Shown piece after piece: positions 1 through 15,300 of a DNA stretch of 64,000 nt (positions are counted from its first letter, which is position 1; the number at the start of each line of letters is the position of its first letter). The DNA is taken from positions 1 to 64,000 of the forward strand of contig JACCGJ010019630.1 in assembly GCA_013407085.1 (NCBI GenBank). Reading direction: 5' to 3'. The DNA is from Atriophallophorus winterbourni (Eukaryota > Platyhelminthes > Trematoda > Plagiorchiida > Microphallidae). The notes beneath the pieces are model-generated. The model was not told where the DNA came from. It was given only the letters and a program-made list of their open reading frames with translations, and did no database searches. The position numbers and the translations under genes are program-made.

Positions 1-2160
1 GGCGTTTTACAAAACTTTTTTTGGATAACGGTGGTCTATGAGCCGTCGTAGTACACATCTTAAACGAGCGTTAGTAACCATAATTTTGTCTAATTGCTCC
101 CCGGTCTGCCAGTCATGAAAGATTAATGATTCAATGGGATCTTGGTGGCATAAGCAACAAAATGAAAGTAAGGTAATGTCGTTAGCATGTTAAGTGCCAC
201 CAAATAGATCTCGAGAGGCCACCGAAAAAAGATCAATGCTAAAAATGTTTGCTGAACCTCAAATGTACAAATAGGTTTAACCGAGAAACCAAATATAAAA
301 TGCATTGTTCAGCCATGCCTGGTTAACAAGTCCAATTGTTTCGTCATTGCAGAAATTCTTTCGCGCCCCATGAGGATCTGAAAGTGATGAACATATCAGG
401 TGATTCTCGATAAGTAGTACTGGGACTTTCGGTGTTGAATTTATAAATTATCAGGTCGTGCATTTGAAATCAAATAAAATTGAAGGGTGACAGCCATTCC
501 TTATGCTTAATCAGATGTTAATGACATACCGCGATTGACGCGGTCAAAGTGCGGTTCAAGAACAGAGAAATGTGAACGCGAACCTTTAAATATTTTGTTT
601 ATCTTATTCAAAATAGATAAAAGGGATAAAAGATATCAAATTGAGATTGCCGTTAACAAACTCTAGCGAATCCTACAGTGAGACAAGTGAAGTCGCGGAG
701 AAGGCAAATAATACCCGCCAGCACTATTATTTCACTCCACGAATATCAATACATTGACACCTCGGCGTCGTAACTAATTAGATTGTATCCATTTGCATCG
801 GTGAGGCGGATGTCGACTGATGGCAGTATGAATCGTTGCATCACCGTTTTATCAAACGAGGCACATAGCTTCAGTGTTATAAACACGACGTGGAAGTAGC
901 GTAAGTTAAAATACCACCAGTTAAAAATTTCTATATGCTCGAGAAAATCGACGTTACCGTCATAACTAAAAATACCTTACCGAATGGCACATACCCATCG
1001 ATGCAAAATCAGAAATCAATCAATGAACCAAATAAAAGGCTAAGCAAATCAAATACCACTTGATTCAGTAATACGTGAGCGGCATGTTTCAAAACTAAAA
1101 CACCAACTTGGAATTGCGGAAATACCGAGCGGAGATTAACCAGACAAAATACACACGAAGTCGTGGATGGCAAACCTTGTTAAACCCATGTAAGAGGTTT
1201 AAATAGCAACATGAGGGTAACACACTCGCTGTTTCCATTAAATCTACGGCAAAAATGTAATAGACTCGTTGTTTAAGTCTAAAAAACAGCAGATCAGCTC
1301 TGAACTGTAAACCACACGGTATAGCTCCGTGTTAAACTATCAAAATTATGAGCTTAATAAAAATTCACTTTCGAGTCACACGGTGACAAGTATTTCGGCG
1401 CAATCAAAGAGCGGTTGATATGAGTGGACTCCGGCTAGCCGATCCGTTACGAAAGCAAGTTATCATACGCCCCTGAATTGAACACCAGCCACGGTAAGTG
1501 CTCGAGCTTTGTGGCTAGTTAAAGCCTGCCCATTTAGAGCCTGCAACCAGACTGACGGTTTGAATAGCTTAATGCCATTGCGATTCATTTCATGAATGAA
1601 CCAAGGTCTCACACCGTGAGCGATAAACCAGCAAACAATGCACATAGCTACTTACACGTAAAAATGACTCGAAAAATAGGAAATGACAGGATGAGAAACT
1701 AAGTAATGGGGTTTAACGAACAAAGTGTGTCAACATTGATCGCAAGAATCATATTCACTGCGAATGTCGTTCGCGTCGAGATGAAATTGTCCAAATAAAA
1801 AAGCATTACATGGTAACAAAGTTCAGAAGTGCGCTTATTTCATCGCGAGTTAAAAGTTAGAAAGCTGTATTTAACTACAATACGACAATCTTCGTATTAT
1901 GTTTCGGTTTAAATGAAAGAATGATACCGCAAATCGTGCTATTCTAAACGATATAGCTTTATAGACATCTCTGAAAACTCTACAGCCAGTGTCAGATGAG
2001 ATTTGTAAAGACGACCCTGCACAATCACATGTTCAATAAATTTCCCTTGTACGTGAAAAAAACATTTGGAGCAATGTAACAAGAATCGTAATCATTGCCA
2101 ACCTATCTGAAATTGAAGGATAAAAAAGGCCAACGTGAATAATAAATTGTAGTGTTCACA
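1..2160. other. AT-rich stretch with no recognised gene
   Basis: Downstream of the last VARS2 exon found. Several short open frames occur but none has recognisable content or codon signal. It may contain the last VARS2 exon or its 3' UTR, which I could not identify. Confidence 0.5.
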
Positions 2161-2224
2161 TCTCCATCACTTACACACCATAACCGGTATCTGGATGTTT
2201 AACGAAACCAGGTGCGGACAGTAA

Positions 2225-2575
2225 GCGCATCAAGCGCTTGGTCAGGAATCACTTTGTGATTCTGTATTTGAACACCGTGGTTGATTTGTAAGAACCTTAT
2301 AAAAATTGGAATACAAGTATAACTTTGTTTACCACTTCACCACTGTTTCGAGGCTCACTGAACCTGATCTTACAGTCTCCACCTGAAGACGGCAAAAAGC
2401 CAGAAACCGGTTGTGGTGTGTAAAGGATGGGGATGAGCACCAAAATTTATTGGTCTTTTATAAGCGCCTCGAGCGCTTGGTCAGGAATCACTTGTGATTC
2501 TGCATTTGAACATCGTGGTTCTTTTTAAGAACCCTATACTACAGTGGCATACAAGTATAACTTTTTTGCCAACGT
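2225..2575 (+). repeat. Two tandem units of a triple-hairpin repeat
   Basis: The string AAGCGC-5nt-GCGCTT, GGTCAG, GAATCAC-(TTT)-GTGATTC, then GGTT...AACC and a tail with ATACAAGTATAACTTT occurs at 2228-2330 and again at 2463-2565. Between the units lies a CAGAAACCGGTTGTGG segment. A third, better copy is on the other strand at 57510-57725. Confidence 0.7.
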
Positions 2576-2652
2576 GAGTAGTTTGCTAATGGGATACATC
2601 TGATTTTTGGCTAGTGGTTTGTTTGACGTATTTGGGGTACATTGTGTGTATG

Positions 2653-2752
2653 TATGAAAGCACAAGCCTGATCCAGGCAAAGTGCCGCACAGTCAGAGAC
2701 TGCACGTTGGCTAAGATACTATCAGGTTGCCCAGGCTTAGATTACATTATGG
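2653..2752 (-). repeat. SINE-1, 3' part
   Basis: Tail and 3' half of the commonest short repeat in the window (read on + as TATGTATGAAAGCACAAGCC, GATCCAGGCAAAGTGCCGCA). Orientation is set by the TATG/CATA simple-repeat tail. Confidence 0.8.
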
Positions 2753-3199
2753 ATCGCTAAGGTTGTGATAGTAAAAATATAATCAAATTAGATCAGCCTG
2801 CAGACCTCATTGTTTCAAGTGGTCAGGTGACGTTTAAAGACACCCTCTTAATGGCCTGGAGCGAGCAACACCATCTCTATGCAGTTCAAATAAGATAAGG
2901 ATTCAAATGATCAAATCCGACATTGATCATCTCGGTCTCTGTTGGGCCTATGTTTTACCAAAAGACAGCGGTAGGACTTTTTAACGCAAAACTGACGACA
3001 GATTGATGCATTTATGAACGAAACTAATTCAGCTGGCTCAAGCCTCGTTCAGGAAGATTGACGTGTAAAAGTAACAATAAGGAATATTAGACAATGAAAA
3101 TTTGACTTGAAATATTTATTTAAAGGCAAGATAAATTGTAAGAATGAAAACTGAATTCAGCATCAGAGAAAATTTAACTAACAGTTCGTATAGACATAC

Positions 3200-3331
3200 C
3201 TTCTGTTGTATCGCTTTTAAATCGGCCTCAGAATTTTTACTGCCAAGTGAAGCTGTGAGTTTGTTTACCCGTGTGTGTTGGTCGTCAAGAAGTCGGGTCA
3301 GTTTCTGTTTGGTTTCCTCAACAGAATACTC
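3200..3331 (-). CDS. VARS2: VARS2 C-terminal coiled-coil exon
   Basis: Acceptor TCTCTTCAG, donor AAG|GTATGT. 44 codons, charged and helical ([31 protein letters not shown]), like the coiled tail of ValRS. If the donor is not used, the frame runs on for 28 residues to a TAA at 3116 that overlaps an AATAAA signal. A short open stretch at about 4800-4826 could be another exon, but I did not call it. Confidence 0.7.
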
Positions 3332-6300
3332 CTGAAGAGAAAATTGATTAACTGCCAAAACGAGTAAAATTGTTCATTTATTGAACAACATTAAAACAAA
3401 CAAAATACACGCCAGTTTCATGGTCAAAAATGAGGGTTCAATGCAATAACGATGGAACTTCTTCAACGATACTTTGGTCGAAAATTTTTAATAGCAAAGT
3501 TATATCTCAAAAGTAATGATGTATGTATGAAAGCACAAACCTGATCCAGGCAAAGTGCCGTACAGTCAGAGACTGCACGTGGGCTAAGATACTATCCGGT
3601 TGCCCAGGCCTAGACAGATATGAGTAAGAAAATAGAAATGGTAGTGAGACTCCAGCCTGTTTCAGCATGCAGCTCACCACCGATGGCCAATCAATTTAGC
3701 ACGATGTTAACCATACAGCACAGAAATGCTGCACGATTGCACATCCGTGCAAAAGTAATGAGGTCTAATATGATTCCTGCATTCGAGAAAATGGAAATTT
3801 AAGTAGCGCGCGTTGGTGTAATAAGTTCTTGTGAATAAATTTGTCATTAGTTCACGCAATTAAATGAAATGAATGGGGTTAATAAACAAATGCCAGCGAT
3901 AATTTCAAACATACTTCACAAAATGACTTGAAAATGAACGATATCGTGTCAACAAGAAATAAATTGTGAGATCACATGACTTAATAATTATATTCTGTCA
4001 TGTTTAGAGCAAAAAGTGTGTAAAAGAAAAGAACAGGTTGACGAGCCAACCTTATCCTACATTGGCATACAAGTTCAAACTATGAATCACGAGACGTTAT
4101 TTGAAGAGTGCGAAAAGCACGAAACCAGTCGTGGTGTATGATAGAAATTCACGTAAATAAGGATTTTTATTGTCAATTAGTATGCATATTCTGTGCCGGG
4201 TAACTTTAGCGTATCTCAGCATAATAGTGATAATTTAAAAACTGGCATGGTTGGAGTTCAGATCAGTATTTCTCTTCAAACATCCAGAAAAAACCAAAAA
4301 AATGATGTAATCCCAACTTAATTTTAATGAAATACTAAAGAGAATCACTGAGGAACGATTGAATTTCCAGTTTGATCTACAGAGTTATCCTTCCTAAATT
4401 TGTCATCAACCGCTTAGTCATGGTTACATTAAGGTAATGAATCACCCAATGAACAAAAGCTAGTTCATCACGATTATTTGTCGATACCCAATTTTCACCC
4501 GAGTGTATGACAAGGAAGTAAAGTTGAGCACATTTTATCGAAAAGTGCAAACCAGGCGTGAATGAAACCGCAAATTCACCGACTGAAATGAGTCTCAACA
4601 CACTGGTCGCGATGTGCGCCATATGTGTACATGCAGAACTTTTCAAAAACGCTATGTGTACATATATGGTACACGCCTACAAAAACATACTTCTTAAAAT
4701 AATCGTATTTCCGTTTTCAATTCACTAAATCTATGCTTCAATACATTGAATCTGTAATTAAAAGTGTTAAAATAAACAATTTTATAGAGGAATACCTTTA
4801 TTTGTAACACTTCGCTGACTGCCTTAGCACTGAAGATATAAAAGTTAGAACATGCCGCCCGCAGCGAAAAAATTCAGAATCGGAAATCGCGGCCAAAGTG
4901 TTAAGCAACCAACAAGGGACTCATTTATCTTTTGAATGGTCCAGTCAAAGGTTCGTGACGCTTTGTGGGTACCCATGTAAACCATTTGGAATGCGTCCAG
5001 AAGATTTCACCCAGCGGCCACTGGCAACCAGATAAGGTAGGATCGAGCCGTTTAAAAACAAATTGTGCTCAACCAAATAGGTTTTTGACTAATGGCTTAT
5101 GTAAAGTACATTCAGGTGAATGAAGTTCATATAGCTACACAATTTGACGCATGCTATTGGGTACAAACGTAAGTGTTGGAAATCTTAATATAGTGAATAG
5201 ACCTAAATAGGAAACTTACCTCAGGATTTATAACTAACAACCAGGGCGACTCCTGGCATACTGGAATTAAGATGACTCGTGAAGAAATGAGAGTTTTATC
5301 AGAAATCGTGGAGATTTTCGACAATGCTGACAATAATTCAGCATCATCATTAAATGAGTGTGATCGAACATCCGTGGTTGAGTTGAACAGTAGCAAGTTG
5401 CCTTTTTCACAAGAACATCGACGTTGTAAAACAGGACGCCAAAACTGAATCTCTGACAAAACTTTGAGAAGCGAAGACATATGATTGTCGTCCGAGTGCA
5501 GCAAGTCAGTGTGACGGGAGAGAAAGTCAAACTGAAAGGCAGAAAAAATTACATAGCCAAGTTTATAGATCACTTTGTTGGCGTTTATTGGACTCGGAAA
5601 AGTACAACTTACCAACTCGGTAGCAGGAAAAGATTGTAAACCAAGTGACGTGTTGGGCTCCGAGCCGGAAAAGAATAAGCCTTGCCAAACGACTTCCGAT
5701 AAATGTGGCATAATTGGATGAAGCAAATGAAGCGCAGTGTGGAGCGTGGCGAGGAATCGTTGAAAAGAATCGGATGGCCCGTTTGTCATTGCTAAATCGA
5801 TACATGTGTTCGTTGAAAATATCAGGATGAGTTTATTAAACAGCAGTAGAAGACCATAATAAGCTTTCACTAGCTCTGTGTCTGATAGTGACGATCAGTA
5901 TTTCATCAGGTATCTGAGTGAGTAGATGTTTCAATCTGATTTAGAAATATTTGGATCAACTTTTTGAAAAATGTTGACAGAATATGGTTAAAAGATAAGA
6001 TCATTCGCTTTATCCTTCATTGATTATACAGAGGACATCATCGTGCTTGGATAAAATGTCAGAATGTTGTAGAAAATTTCGGCATAAAAAGCTTACGGTA
6101 TGTATACACCTTAAATATTAAAGCATTATTGTTTAATTTGCCGTCATCCGTCCAGCAGATATCCCGTCATGGTTTCTGATGCAATAAGACTTAGTTTGCG
6201 AATAAGTCGCATCCAATGCATCACCCAAGATGAAGAAAAAGATTGATCATGCATAAAAGGCGGTTTACAGTTGATTAGTACTTAAACTAAAATACGCGTT

Positions 6301-9300
6301 TATAAAACGGATGTACAATCATTTAAATCATTCGTCCATTAGTGACTTGGGATAATCCTTGGCGCCTGACGCGTTGAACTGAGCGACGCATCGGACTACC
6401 CCGTTTTCCGCGAACAACGTAGAATTTAGTGATTTAGTCATGCCATCAGCAACACACACTTAATGTAATGAAACTACATGCCCATTATTGGCGACGATGA
6501 CCAGAATACTAAGAGAAGACTTAGTTGTCAACGGTCAAGACACAACATCTCCTGGGACTGTGTATTGTCAACGGATCTCGAATGTGTGGACGAGGTTGGA
6601 TGGCGATTGGCAACAATTGGGTTTCGCGTTTGAGCCACTGTGATTCCAGACCTTCACGAGTCTACCTAATCTATGAGTGGTTCAAGTTCCCCAAATGCGA
6701 AGTAAAATTGAGTATAAGCTTTTAAGTAGAAACAAATTTTTGTTAGCGAGATATAGGTTCAGGAAGGTGAGCACCGAGAAAATCAAAACATATCTTTTAT
6801 TTGATACGTGATTTATATTTTAACGGTCCGACGGAGTTTATATGGCTGAAGGGAAGCGATAACTCACCACTGCTCTACGCGATTGCTTGTGAACATATTA
6901 ACGTGAACAGGGTGGTAATCAGTCATAAACACGTTCCACTACATTGATGACCTGGTCTACATTTCACTCTGATTCACAAGGTCAAGTGACATGGCACATG
7001 TATAGCGAAGTCAGAACTACGAAAACTTAGGTTCCGGATAAACGTGGCGACTAGGGTACTTGGATCAGGGTGATCGGTTTAGTAAAACAAAGTTCATGAT
7101 AACCCGAAAAGACTTTTCCAGCACTTAACATCAAATCGACAGAGATAAATAAAGTGCATGACGCAGTTCGAGTAAAAAATAAAAAAATACTTCTGGGACG
7201 AACATTTTTCTCTAAACTTCACTAATTCAAGATGAATCGCGCAGAAAATGTCTAACCACCAATGTTTCAAGCGATTGACACCGGTGTGAAGGCCAAATGA
7301 GTTAGTTGATTGTTTAGGAATCCACGAGGTATGTATGGCATCAACGAGTTTCGACAACTCGGAAATCAACCAGCGATCCGATAGTGGTAACTCCTGTAAT
7401 GTTAGAGAAATAAGCAATAGAAATGATACGCAATACCCTGCAGCTAAAACCGAAGAGATGGGATTAATGAATGCGCTTTTGTGAAATAAGGAACATACAA
7501 AAGTTTGGATGGGCTATTATTATTTATAATGGAGTCAAAGTGAAACTGTTTAACACGATAACACTGCTTCGCGAATCGCTCAAACTAATCTCAATACATA
7601 CAAATGATGAGTGTTAATAGCACGAGACAGGCGGAGTTTAATTCCACCGATTAGTGCTCCAAAATCCGGTGCTATTTCACGGCTCAGACGAAGCAATCAC
7701 TCTGAGGATCGGACACAAATGTTAAAAGTGCAAATTTTATTCCAGAGTAGGCTCGAAAACATTTTCAAAATTACAACACAGTTTCACGAAACAGTGAAGC
7801 TAATTTTAAGCACACACTCAAAGAAACATGATAAGAAAATCGACTTTATTCGTTTTCACAAATATTCAGCGAACAAAATTAGTTTCTTTGCACAAATTTC
7901 AGGAAAAATATTAGCGAACAAATTATAAAGGTAAATTTGCTTGAGAAGATTAAAATGACCAATTTCATCATCACATCCCAGCCACTTTTGGTTTTATCCA
8001 ACAGTGGCATCGAAATGTTTAACTTGCATGTTTTTCTGCATACATTTGAAGTTTTTGCGGTTGGAGCGGCAATACCACAATGATTAAAAACATAAAATGC
8101 ACGGCATATTAAGCCTTTAGTTTTCACGGAAATATTTTAAAAAATGTTAAAACAACAAGTTTGATTGATAAGCAAAACAAGAAAATAATGTGTAAAAATC
8201 AGTGATAAGCACGACCGATAAAAAAGTCGCACTGCAATCGTAACACTGGTAGCACTCCGGAAAACAGAGAATTAATGTTTCGCAACAAGAATCAGGGGCT
8301 TACAGAATAGTGCGATCCGATAGTTTCCCATGTATCTTTAAGAGGCGTATATGGCAAAGGTTCTGGTAAACGTCCCAATGCAAATCGACCAGTTTGCCAG
8401 ACCTGAAAATCGAGCAATAATACATGGGATTAAGTTTCCGAAAGGGATGCGGAGCTAAAAAATGAGTCTAAATAATTCCGCACGCAAACATTCGTATCCG
8501 ACTCGATGCTTAACTGTAGTACAATTATATGAACGCGCTTTGAAGGTCCACTGGCGATGAACTAATCTCAGTTTCGACTACGTGTAACTAAGTAATTCTA
8601 TAGTCGAATAACACTCCACTTACAGTGAATAAAAAACAAAAGCAAAAAGTTGCCCAAAAAGCACGACAACTGTTTTGCAATCAGGAAATAGTAATAGCAA
8701 ACAAAGAGTTGAATCACTTGATCGACGTGCCTTAGAAACCACGAATAAACATCATTTGTATTAGTAAAGCCCCACGGCAGTCCTTAAAAAATCGATCTGG
8801 CTAATAGCCAAAAACTTAGGCAAAATAATTACAGAGATAACACGTGAATGAATGAATTCAGTCAATCAACATAACCATGAATCTAACCCTGTCATCAAAT
8901 CAAAACTCGGAATGCACGAACATCTCGGTTGACACACTTACACCTGATTTCTGATATAGAAAGTAAAAATACCTACCTTGTTTCCAAAACGTCTCATCAC
9001 CAATGCTGAATGCGGATCGAATGTAACACACGGTTGAGAGAGCACACAGCTGACGAGTGAAGCTCGAAGTGCATCAGCACCGATCGAAGAAATGGAGGAT
9101 CCTACTATATTCTGTTTCATTGTAAGGAAAAATGTGTTGTTTTATCAAATAAAATTTCAAAATGGAATGTTATATATCACCATAACAATGGTGACCTAAG
9201 AAATGAACGAGAGATGCAGGTGAAGCTACATTTGGGGAAGAATAAAAAGGATGACATTCTGTAGTATACACGTTTTAGCAATATATTTATATCGTTGGGG

Positions 9301-12300
9301 TTAAGGAAACGTTCGGTCGATAAAGAAGCTCGAACAGATTATTACACCCAATATAGTCACTTGTTGGCTATCTGAATGACATGTCGTATGAACAGAGCAC
9401 TTATCACTAACCTATGGGATAATTGTTGAAAATGTAGTTTAAATAGTTTTGAAAACTTGTATCTCAGGCACCGGATTGCAGGTCATAGTTGTTCTCCGAG
9501 CTGGTATGGGTGATTGCGGACGTTTCATCATCAAACTAGATAACATAATCAGTGAAACTTTCGAAGAAACTGGGCAACGAGCATCATTCGAATTTATCTG
9601 CTGCTTTGCGACCTCATCTATTGTGAATGGCTAGAATCGTTGAATGTCCACGTTGTTGGCGTGTTCTCATTGGTCCGTAGACCCCATCTAATTGAATGTG
9701 CTCATTGATTGATTGTGTTGAATACCACACTTCCAGGAACTCGTGAACGTGTCGAGCTCTGCTTTTGACGATAATTTCTGTTCGCCAATCTCTGGGTTGC
9801 TAACGGAAACCGTAATGTAAAGACTTGAATGTATCGCATTACCAATGATCCAACTCAAACTCTGGATCCGATTCGTTGATGATACGTCCGTGATTCTAAA
9901 CAAAGAAAAATTGGAGGATGCGCATTGTCTACTTAATTGCGTCTTCACTGGAATTCAATTTACGAAGGACACTGCCTACCATTTATGGATGTGAACGTGC
10001 GAAGAACCGAAACGGGGAACCTAGAAACAAGTGTATACATGAAAGGTATATACACAGATCAAATTTTGAACTTTAAAAGCAAGCACCAGGCCCCCACAAG
10101 CGAAGCTGCGTTCGAACACTATATTTGTGGTCGACGAAACGATCTTACAGACAGTGCCTTAGGTATCGCACCTGAGTGGTACTACGATATATCGGTCACA
10201 AAGAGGCAGAAGATGCTACTTCAGGAGCATGCTGTTGTTTGCACTGGAATGTAGATTTAAAGCTTACACATTCATTTACTTACCTCAGCTTTTAGCCCTT
10301 AGTGAAGCATAGTATGACTATAGAATTACAAGTTTGTGGCCAGCGAACTTCCGCTGTCAGAGACTACACGTACGTTTATATATTTTCGTGTTACTCGGGC
10401 CTAAACACTATGAGAGCTAATGACAGTAATACCGCAGCGTGGTTTTCATATGCAGCCCAATACCGGTAGCAACTGAATTTAGCAGCGCAGAAAAAGCACA
10501 TCCATGGTCACTATCTAGGTTCTTCTACTGTTCTTCCCACACCAGACCCGTATCTTTATGCCTTTCACTACGGTGCAGCGTTAATAGTTTATCGGATATG
10601 CTTTTATTCGTTTAACCCTTAAGGGGATGTCGCGGTGATGACTTCGCTGAGCCTAAGGTAAGTATGCCGACCAACATTAATGTCTGCGAGCGAGTAAACA
10701 CTTATTGTTTTCTTGCACGGTGAATTGTCAAAACCCTTCGTTTTTGCTGTCACACGTCAGCGGAACACAAACCTCTTCTAACACATAATCATGAATGGAG
10801 GGAGTCGTTTGAAGGTTGTCTCTCATAACCTCCAGGTTTACTAACCGTACTTCAACCTGCGTAATGGTTGTTTGACCGCCTCATCATCTTGCTGGGTGGC
10901 ATCGTCAGTATTCACGATTTAATAATTTATGGCGACAAACAGAACTTAACGTTACGTACGTAGAATATTATATATTCATTCATGAAAAAATTCCTAAATG
11001 ACATCAATAATTCCATGTAAAGTCGACTTAAAAGCTCACCATGAATTAATACTAGATCAACAGGATGTAGTCATTGAACAATTGAGAATACGTTTATCTC
11101 GTTGATATTTGAGATCGCGTAGTTTTTGTATTATACATTAACGTAGAGTAAAAAGTCGATTGTTTTCAATACTTCATCTACTACAAAGCTACAGTTAAGT
11201 CGTTTGTGCAATAAATTTGTGTCCACATTTCGAACGAATGTTTCGAAAAGGAGAAAGGTATCCATAGACACGGAAAGCGCATTCCAAAAGAAATAGGATA
11301 AAAATATCGGCGACAGTCAAGGCAGGAATGTGAATTAATAACTTAGCTGGGTGGTTACGTGCATATATCTTTGCCAAATGTTTCTCCGATGAGCAAAACA
11401 TCTTTCGAACAGACTCGCAGTTGGCATTCTTAGGTGTTTGTATTTTTTTATCGATTCGCCATCACTTCCAGGAGTTGACCGAGTTTATATTCTGCTTTTC
11501 TGTAACCAGTTTCTCAACAGACCATAGGTCACAGCCCGTTGAAGGTGCTGGTTCATTGAGGTCGTTGTTGAATGCTATGCTTCAATAAATTTTACTTTGG
11601 CCACTATTTTCCTGTGGTCTTCATCTAACTGATGCCTAAATTGATTATAAATTGTTGAGATTAATGATTTCGGGTCATGTCTACATGCGGCAAACTAGTA
11701 TTCATGTAATTTTGTGCGCAGCTTGCGGTTTGTTTGTCCGACATATTGCTTTTCGCAATCTCCAGACGCAAACTTGTGAAATTTCGATTTTTCTTTTGCA
11801 GCTTCGTTTTTCGGATGGTTGAAACGGTTGCGTAGGGTTGACGTGGGTTTGAGAGTGACTTTCACTGCAACTGTTGAATGCTTGGACCTCGGTAGGTATG
11901 TTCAGATAACTAGAAGTTGCAAAAGTTACTCAGCTATCTAAACACTGCGCCGGATCCATCGATAAGGATTCTAACATCTGCATCAGTTCTGTTCTATCCA
12001 AATTTATGACTTCGCCATTGCCTGAACTCACAAACTCACACAGATCTCTGGCTAAACGCACGCCAATATCTAAGCCGGAAGCTAGATATCTCCTTTGGGA
12101 GAGAAAAATGACTGCGTCATCTGTGAAGTCGAGCTCTTTTAGCTCGCCATTAACGGTTCAATGGATAGCCTTGATTTGATGTGACATTTTTCATCACGCA
12201 ATAAATTACAAGCATGAACAGGGATGGTGATAGCGAGCACCCGGCGTTTCGCCCCATGTGAGATATGAAACTGCTCGTGACAAGTTACTCATATAAAATA

Positions 12301-15300
12301 AGACAATTCATGAATTCATATGAGCCTCAAATAATGTTGTATAGCTTTGAAGGTACGCCATAGAGACCCACAAGTCTCCAGAGAGTTTCATAATTTACGC
12401 TATGTAAAACCATTTCAACGTCAATTATTGCTTCACGATACACGTAAAAAGTTGAATTCCGAAAAGGTCTGGATCGCCTAACGCTTATAAGCAAAATTTA
12501 TTTGCAGGTAGAAGAAAACTAGTAGCATACATAGGGCTACCTTCGGTCCCCAAACCCCCATTGTGCACTATCAAGAAGGCAACAAGAAGCGTGAAGGAAT
12601 CTATAATGCAAGCATATAGCCTGAATGGAATTCACCGATGCTATGATCGGCATACAACTGGAGCAGTCCCCTCAAGCCACAAAGAAAAAATGTCGACCTT
12701 CATTATAGAGACGATAAAATGTATGTGGATCTCATCGCATAAAAGAGATTAACCCATTTATACCGAGCGGTATATATATATATAATATAGATTCCGTAAC
12801 TATTAAAAATTAAAGGCGATGATTTAGTTATGTGCTTAGAGAGGGACCTGAGATTTATATATAATATTCAAATAAAATCGTGACAGTTTTGAGCATCATG
12901 TTAAAGACGTGGCATTTCTGGGGGCGATGTTACAATGGCATTAATTAGTAGATTAGATTAATAATAGTTAAAATCATACGTTAAATGTAGACTAATTGTT
13001 TTCACAGTTAGATGATGAAGTAGACTAAGATTACTAACCTTGGATAGAGGTCCAGTACCATGAACTATGTCTAAAGGGTCGACAATATTTCCAAGACTTT
13101 TCGACATTTTTCGCCCACTTTCGTCTCTAATCAGCCCGTGTAAAATGACCTAAATAACGAATAAGCATACATTATCATGAAGCAAGAAACACTAATGATA
13201 GAAAATCAAGTTCTGCTTCTAAAAATTTGTCAAAAATGTTGAATAGATCAAGGAATTTCTTTCTCGTTATCTCACATCAAGCTCTACAATGTCGCGTAAA
13301 AATTGAAATTGATCTGATGAACATCAACCGTTCAACAAAAAATCAGTCACGTGTTATTACATAAAATGATTCGGTCGATATAGATGGTAACCAAGGCAAT
13401 GATAGGTCACGAACCAATATTTCATGGACACATAAATTGCAACCGCCTCATCTGTCCACAATATACTCCAGTCAAGTCTTCGTGACAGTTTGTGAGGACC
13501 CACGAGGAAAAAGAATGCTATCACTTGATGTTGCATCCTTATTTACAAATGTACGGCTGCTGGGAACCGTTGAAATTTTGTGTGATACAATTGTTCCTGA
13601 AGGGTTCCATGTTCTCATTCTACGATGCACAATGAACGTACGATTTCCATTTGACGCCAGGATTTATTGACAAATCAATGGAGTAGCCATGAGTTCACCT
13701 TTAGGATCTCGCTAACATATTGTAATGATGCCCTCGATAACAACTGTTTTACTTACAAACTGAAAACCAACGGACGCCTAACATTTCTTGATAGTTTACT
13801 AACAATAACATCAAACGAAACACTGAGTATCCGGGTTTACCGAAAGCTAACATGGTCTGAAGAGTATACACATTATACGAGCGCCGTTCTAATGAAGATA
13901 AAACGAAATCTGATGCATAATTTATTCACGTGAGGAACTTAAATTTGCTCTGAAGAGAATTCCACTGAAGAACTTGCGCTGATATGCAGTATTTTTTTAA
14001 AATAGAAACGGCTACCCATCATACTTCATTGAACGACATTTGCACAATGCAAAAATCCGTAACAACAGTTCCGCATAAAACTTTATATCTTCAAATTCAA
14101 TTTAACGAAGACGCCTCCAGTGACTCTTTGACCCGCAAACTTGAAAAAATAGTTCAAAGGACGTTCACCTCCGGAAAAGTGAGAATAACCATAAGCAACA
14201 AACCATTAATCAAACAGCGGTTTAAAGAACAGCTACTCGGTCAGGCAAACTTAACGTATATTTGTCGATTCACCTATACCTGTAGAGCAGGATACATTGA
14301 CTGTATGACACGGAAACTAGAAGCGAGTGTCTGAACATTACCAAGTTGACTGAGAGAATGCTCTTCTAGGAAGGTGAATAATTCGATTTTAGCTTAACTG
14401 TTTGACACAGGCCACCGAATAAAACCTGAGGAGGAGTTGTCAGTTGGTTACACAACGTGCCAAGAAGAGTTGTCTGAAACATCCAGTGGACATCTGAGAC
14501 GATTGCAATCAAAATCTTTAGATCAAACTTAGGTGTCCAAAAAGTATTAGATGGGCTTGGCATCTATACTCACAGAGCCATGTTAAGTATTAACACGTGG
14601 CATTGATTTTTGTTAAACGGTTGATCAGATCCATTTCAATTTTATTACGCTTCTATCGTAGAGTTTGATGTGAAATACTAATTCACAAGCAAATGCACAA
14701 ACGTGCAATACTGATGTACTACACACCTAGCGCTGAGCTAGATTGATTGCCATTGGCGATGAACAGAAAACACGAAAACGCCGCAGTTGAGTTGTCAATA
14801 TTGCATGTATATGTTTGCGTTAACCTTGCAAGGTGAAAGCATGTCAGCTCGCACACAATTTCATAGAGCTCAAATAAGAGCGAAGCTCGAGTCCAGGGCA
14901 TCCAACGTGAACCGTTGTGATCAATTTTCGAAGGACTTGGTACTGATGAGTAGTCACAAACATAATGAACAAACTTTCCAAAACATCCCAAAACAACAAT
15001 GTCCATCGATCTATTCGGTGTTAACTTATAATATACCTGATGGGAAGACCCGGCAAGGAGATCGGTCGGTTGAGCAACCACAACAAATGTAGCTGGCTCC
15101 TTTTCGACTGATTGGGCATATATCGCTAATTCTATGAACCGGTCTGGAGGAACTCAGGAATGCTTGATCGTGATTGGTCCAACGTTGGAGGGTAGCTCAG
15201 GCCGTAAGGATTGAGACTAAAACGGTGATGGTCTGGGGTTCCAGCCCGACCCTACGCGTAAGATGTGCTCTGATGAGCCCGAATAAGAGCGAAGCTCGAC

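Noticed and set aside
123..305. 60-aa hydrophobic minus-strand frame
   Set aside because: Could encode membrane segments, but short, isolated and without splice or homology support.
15188..15260. Possible true tRNA gene
   Set aside because: A- and B-box-like words are present, but the acceptor and anticodon stems do not pair and the sequence runs straight into the hammerhead SINE body; it is a SINE head.
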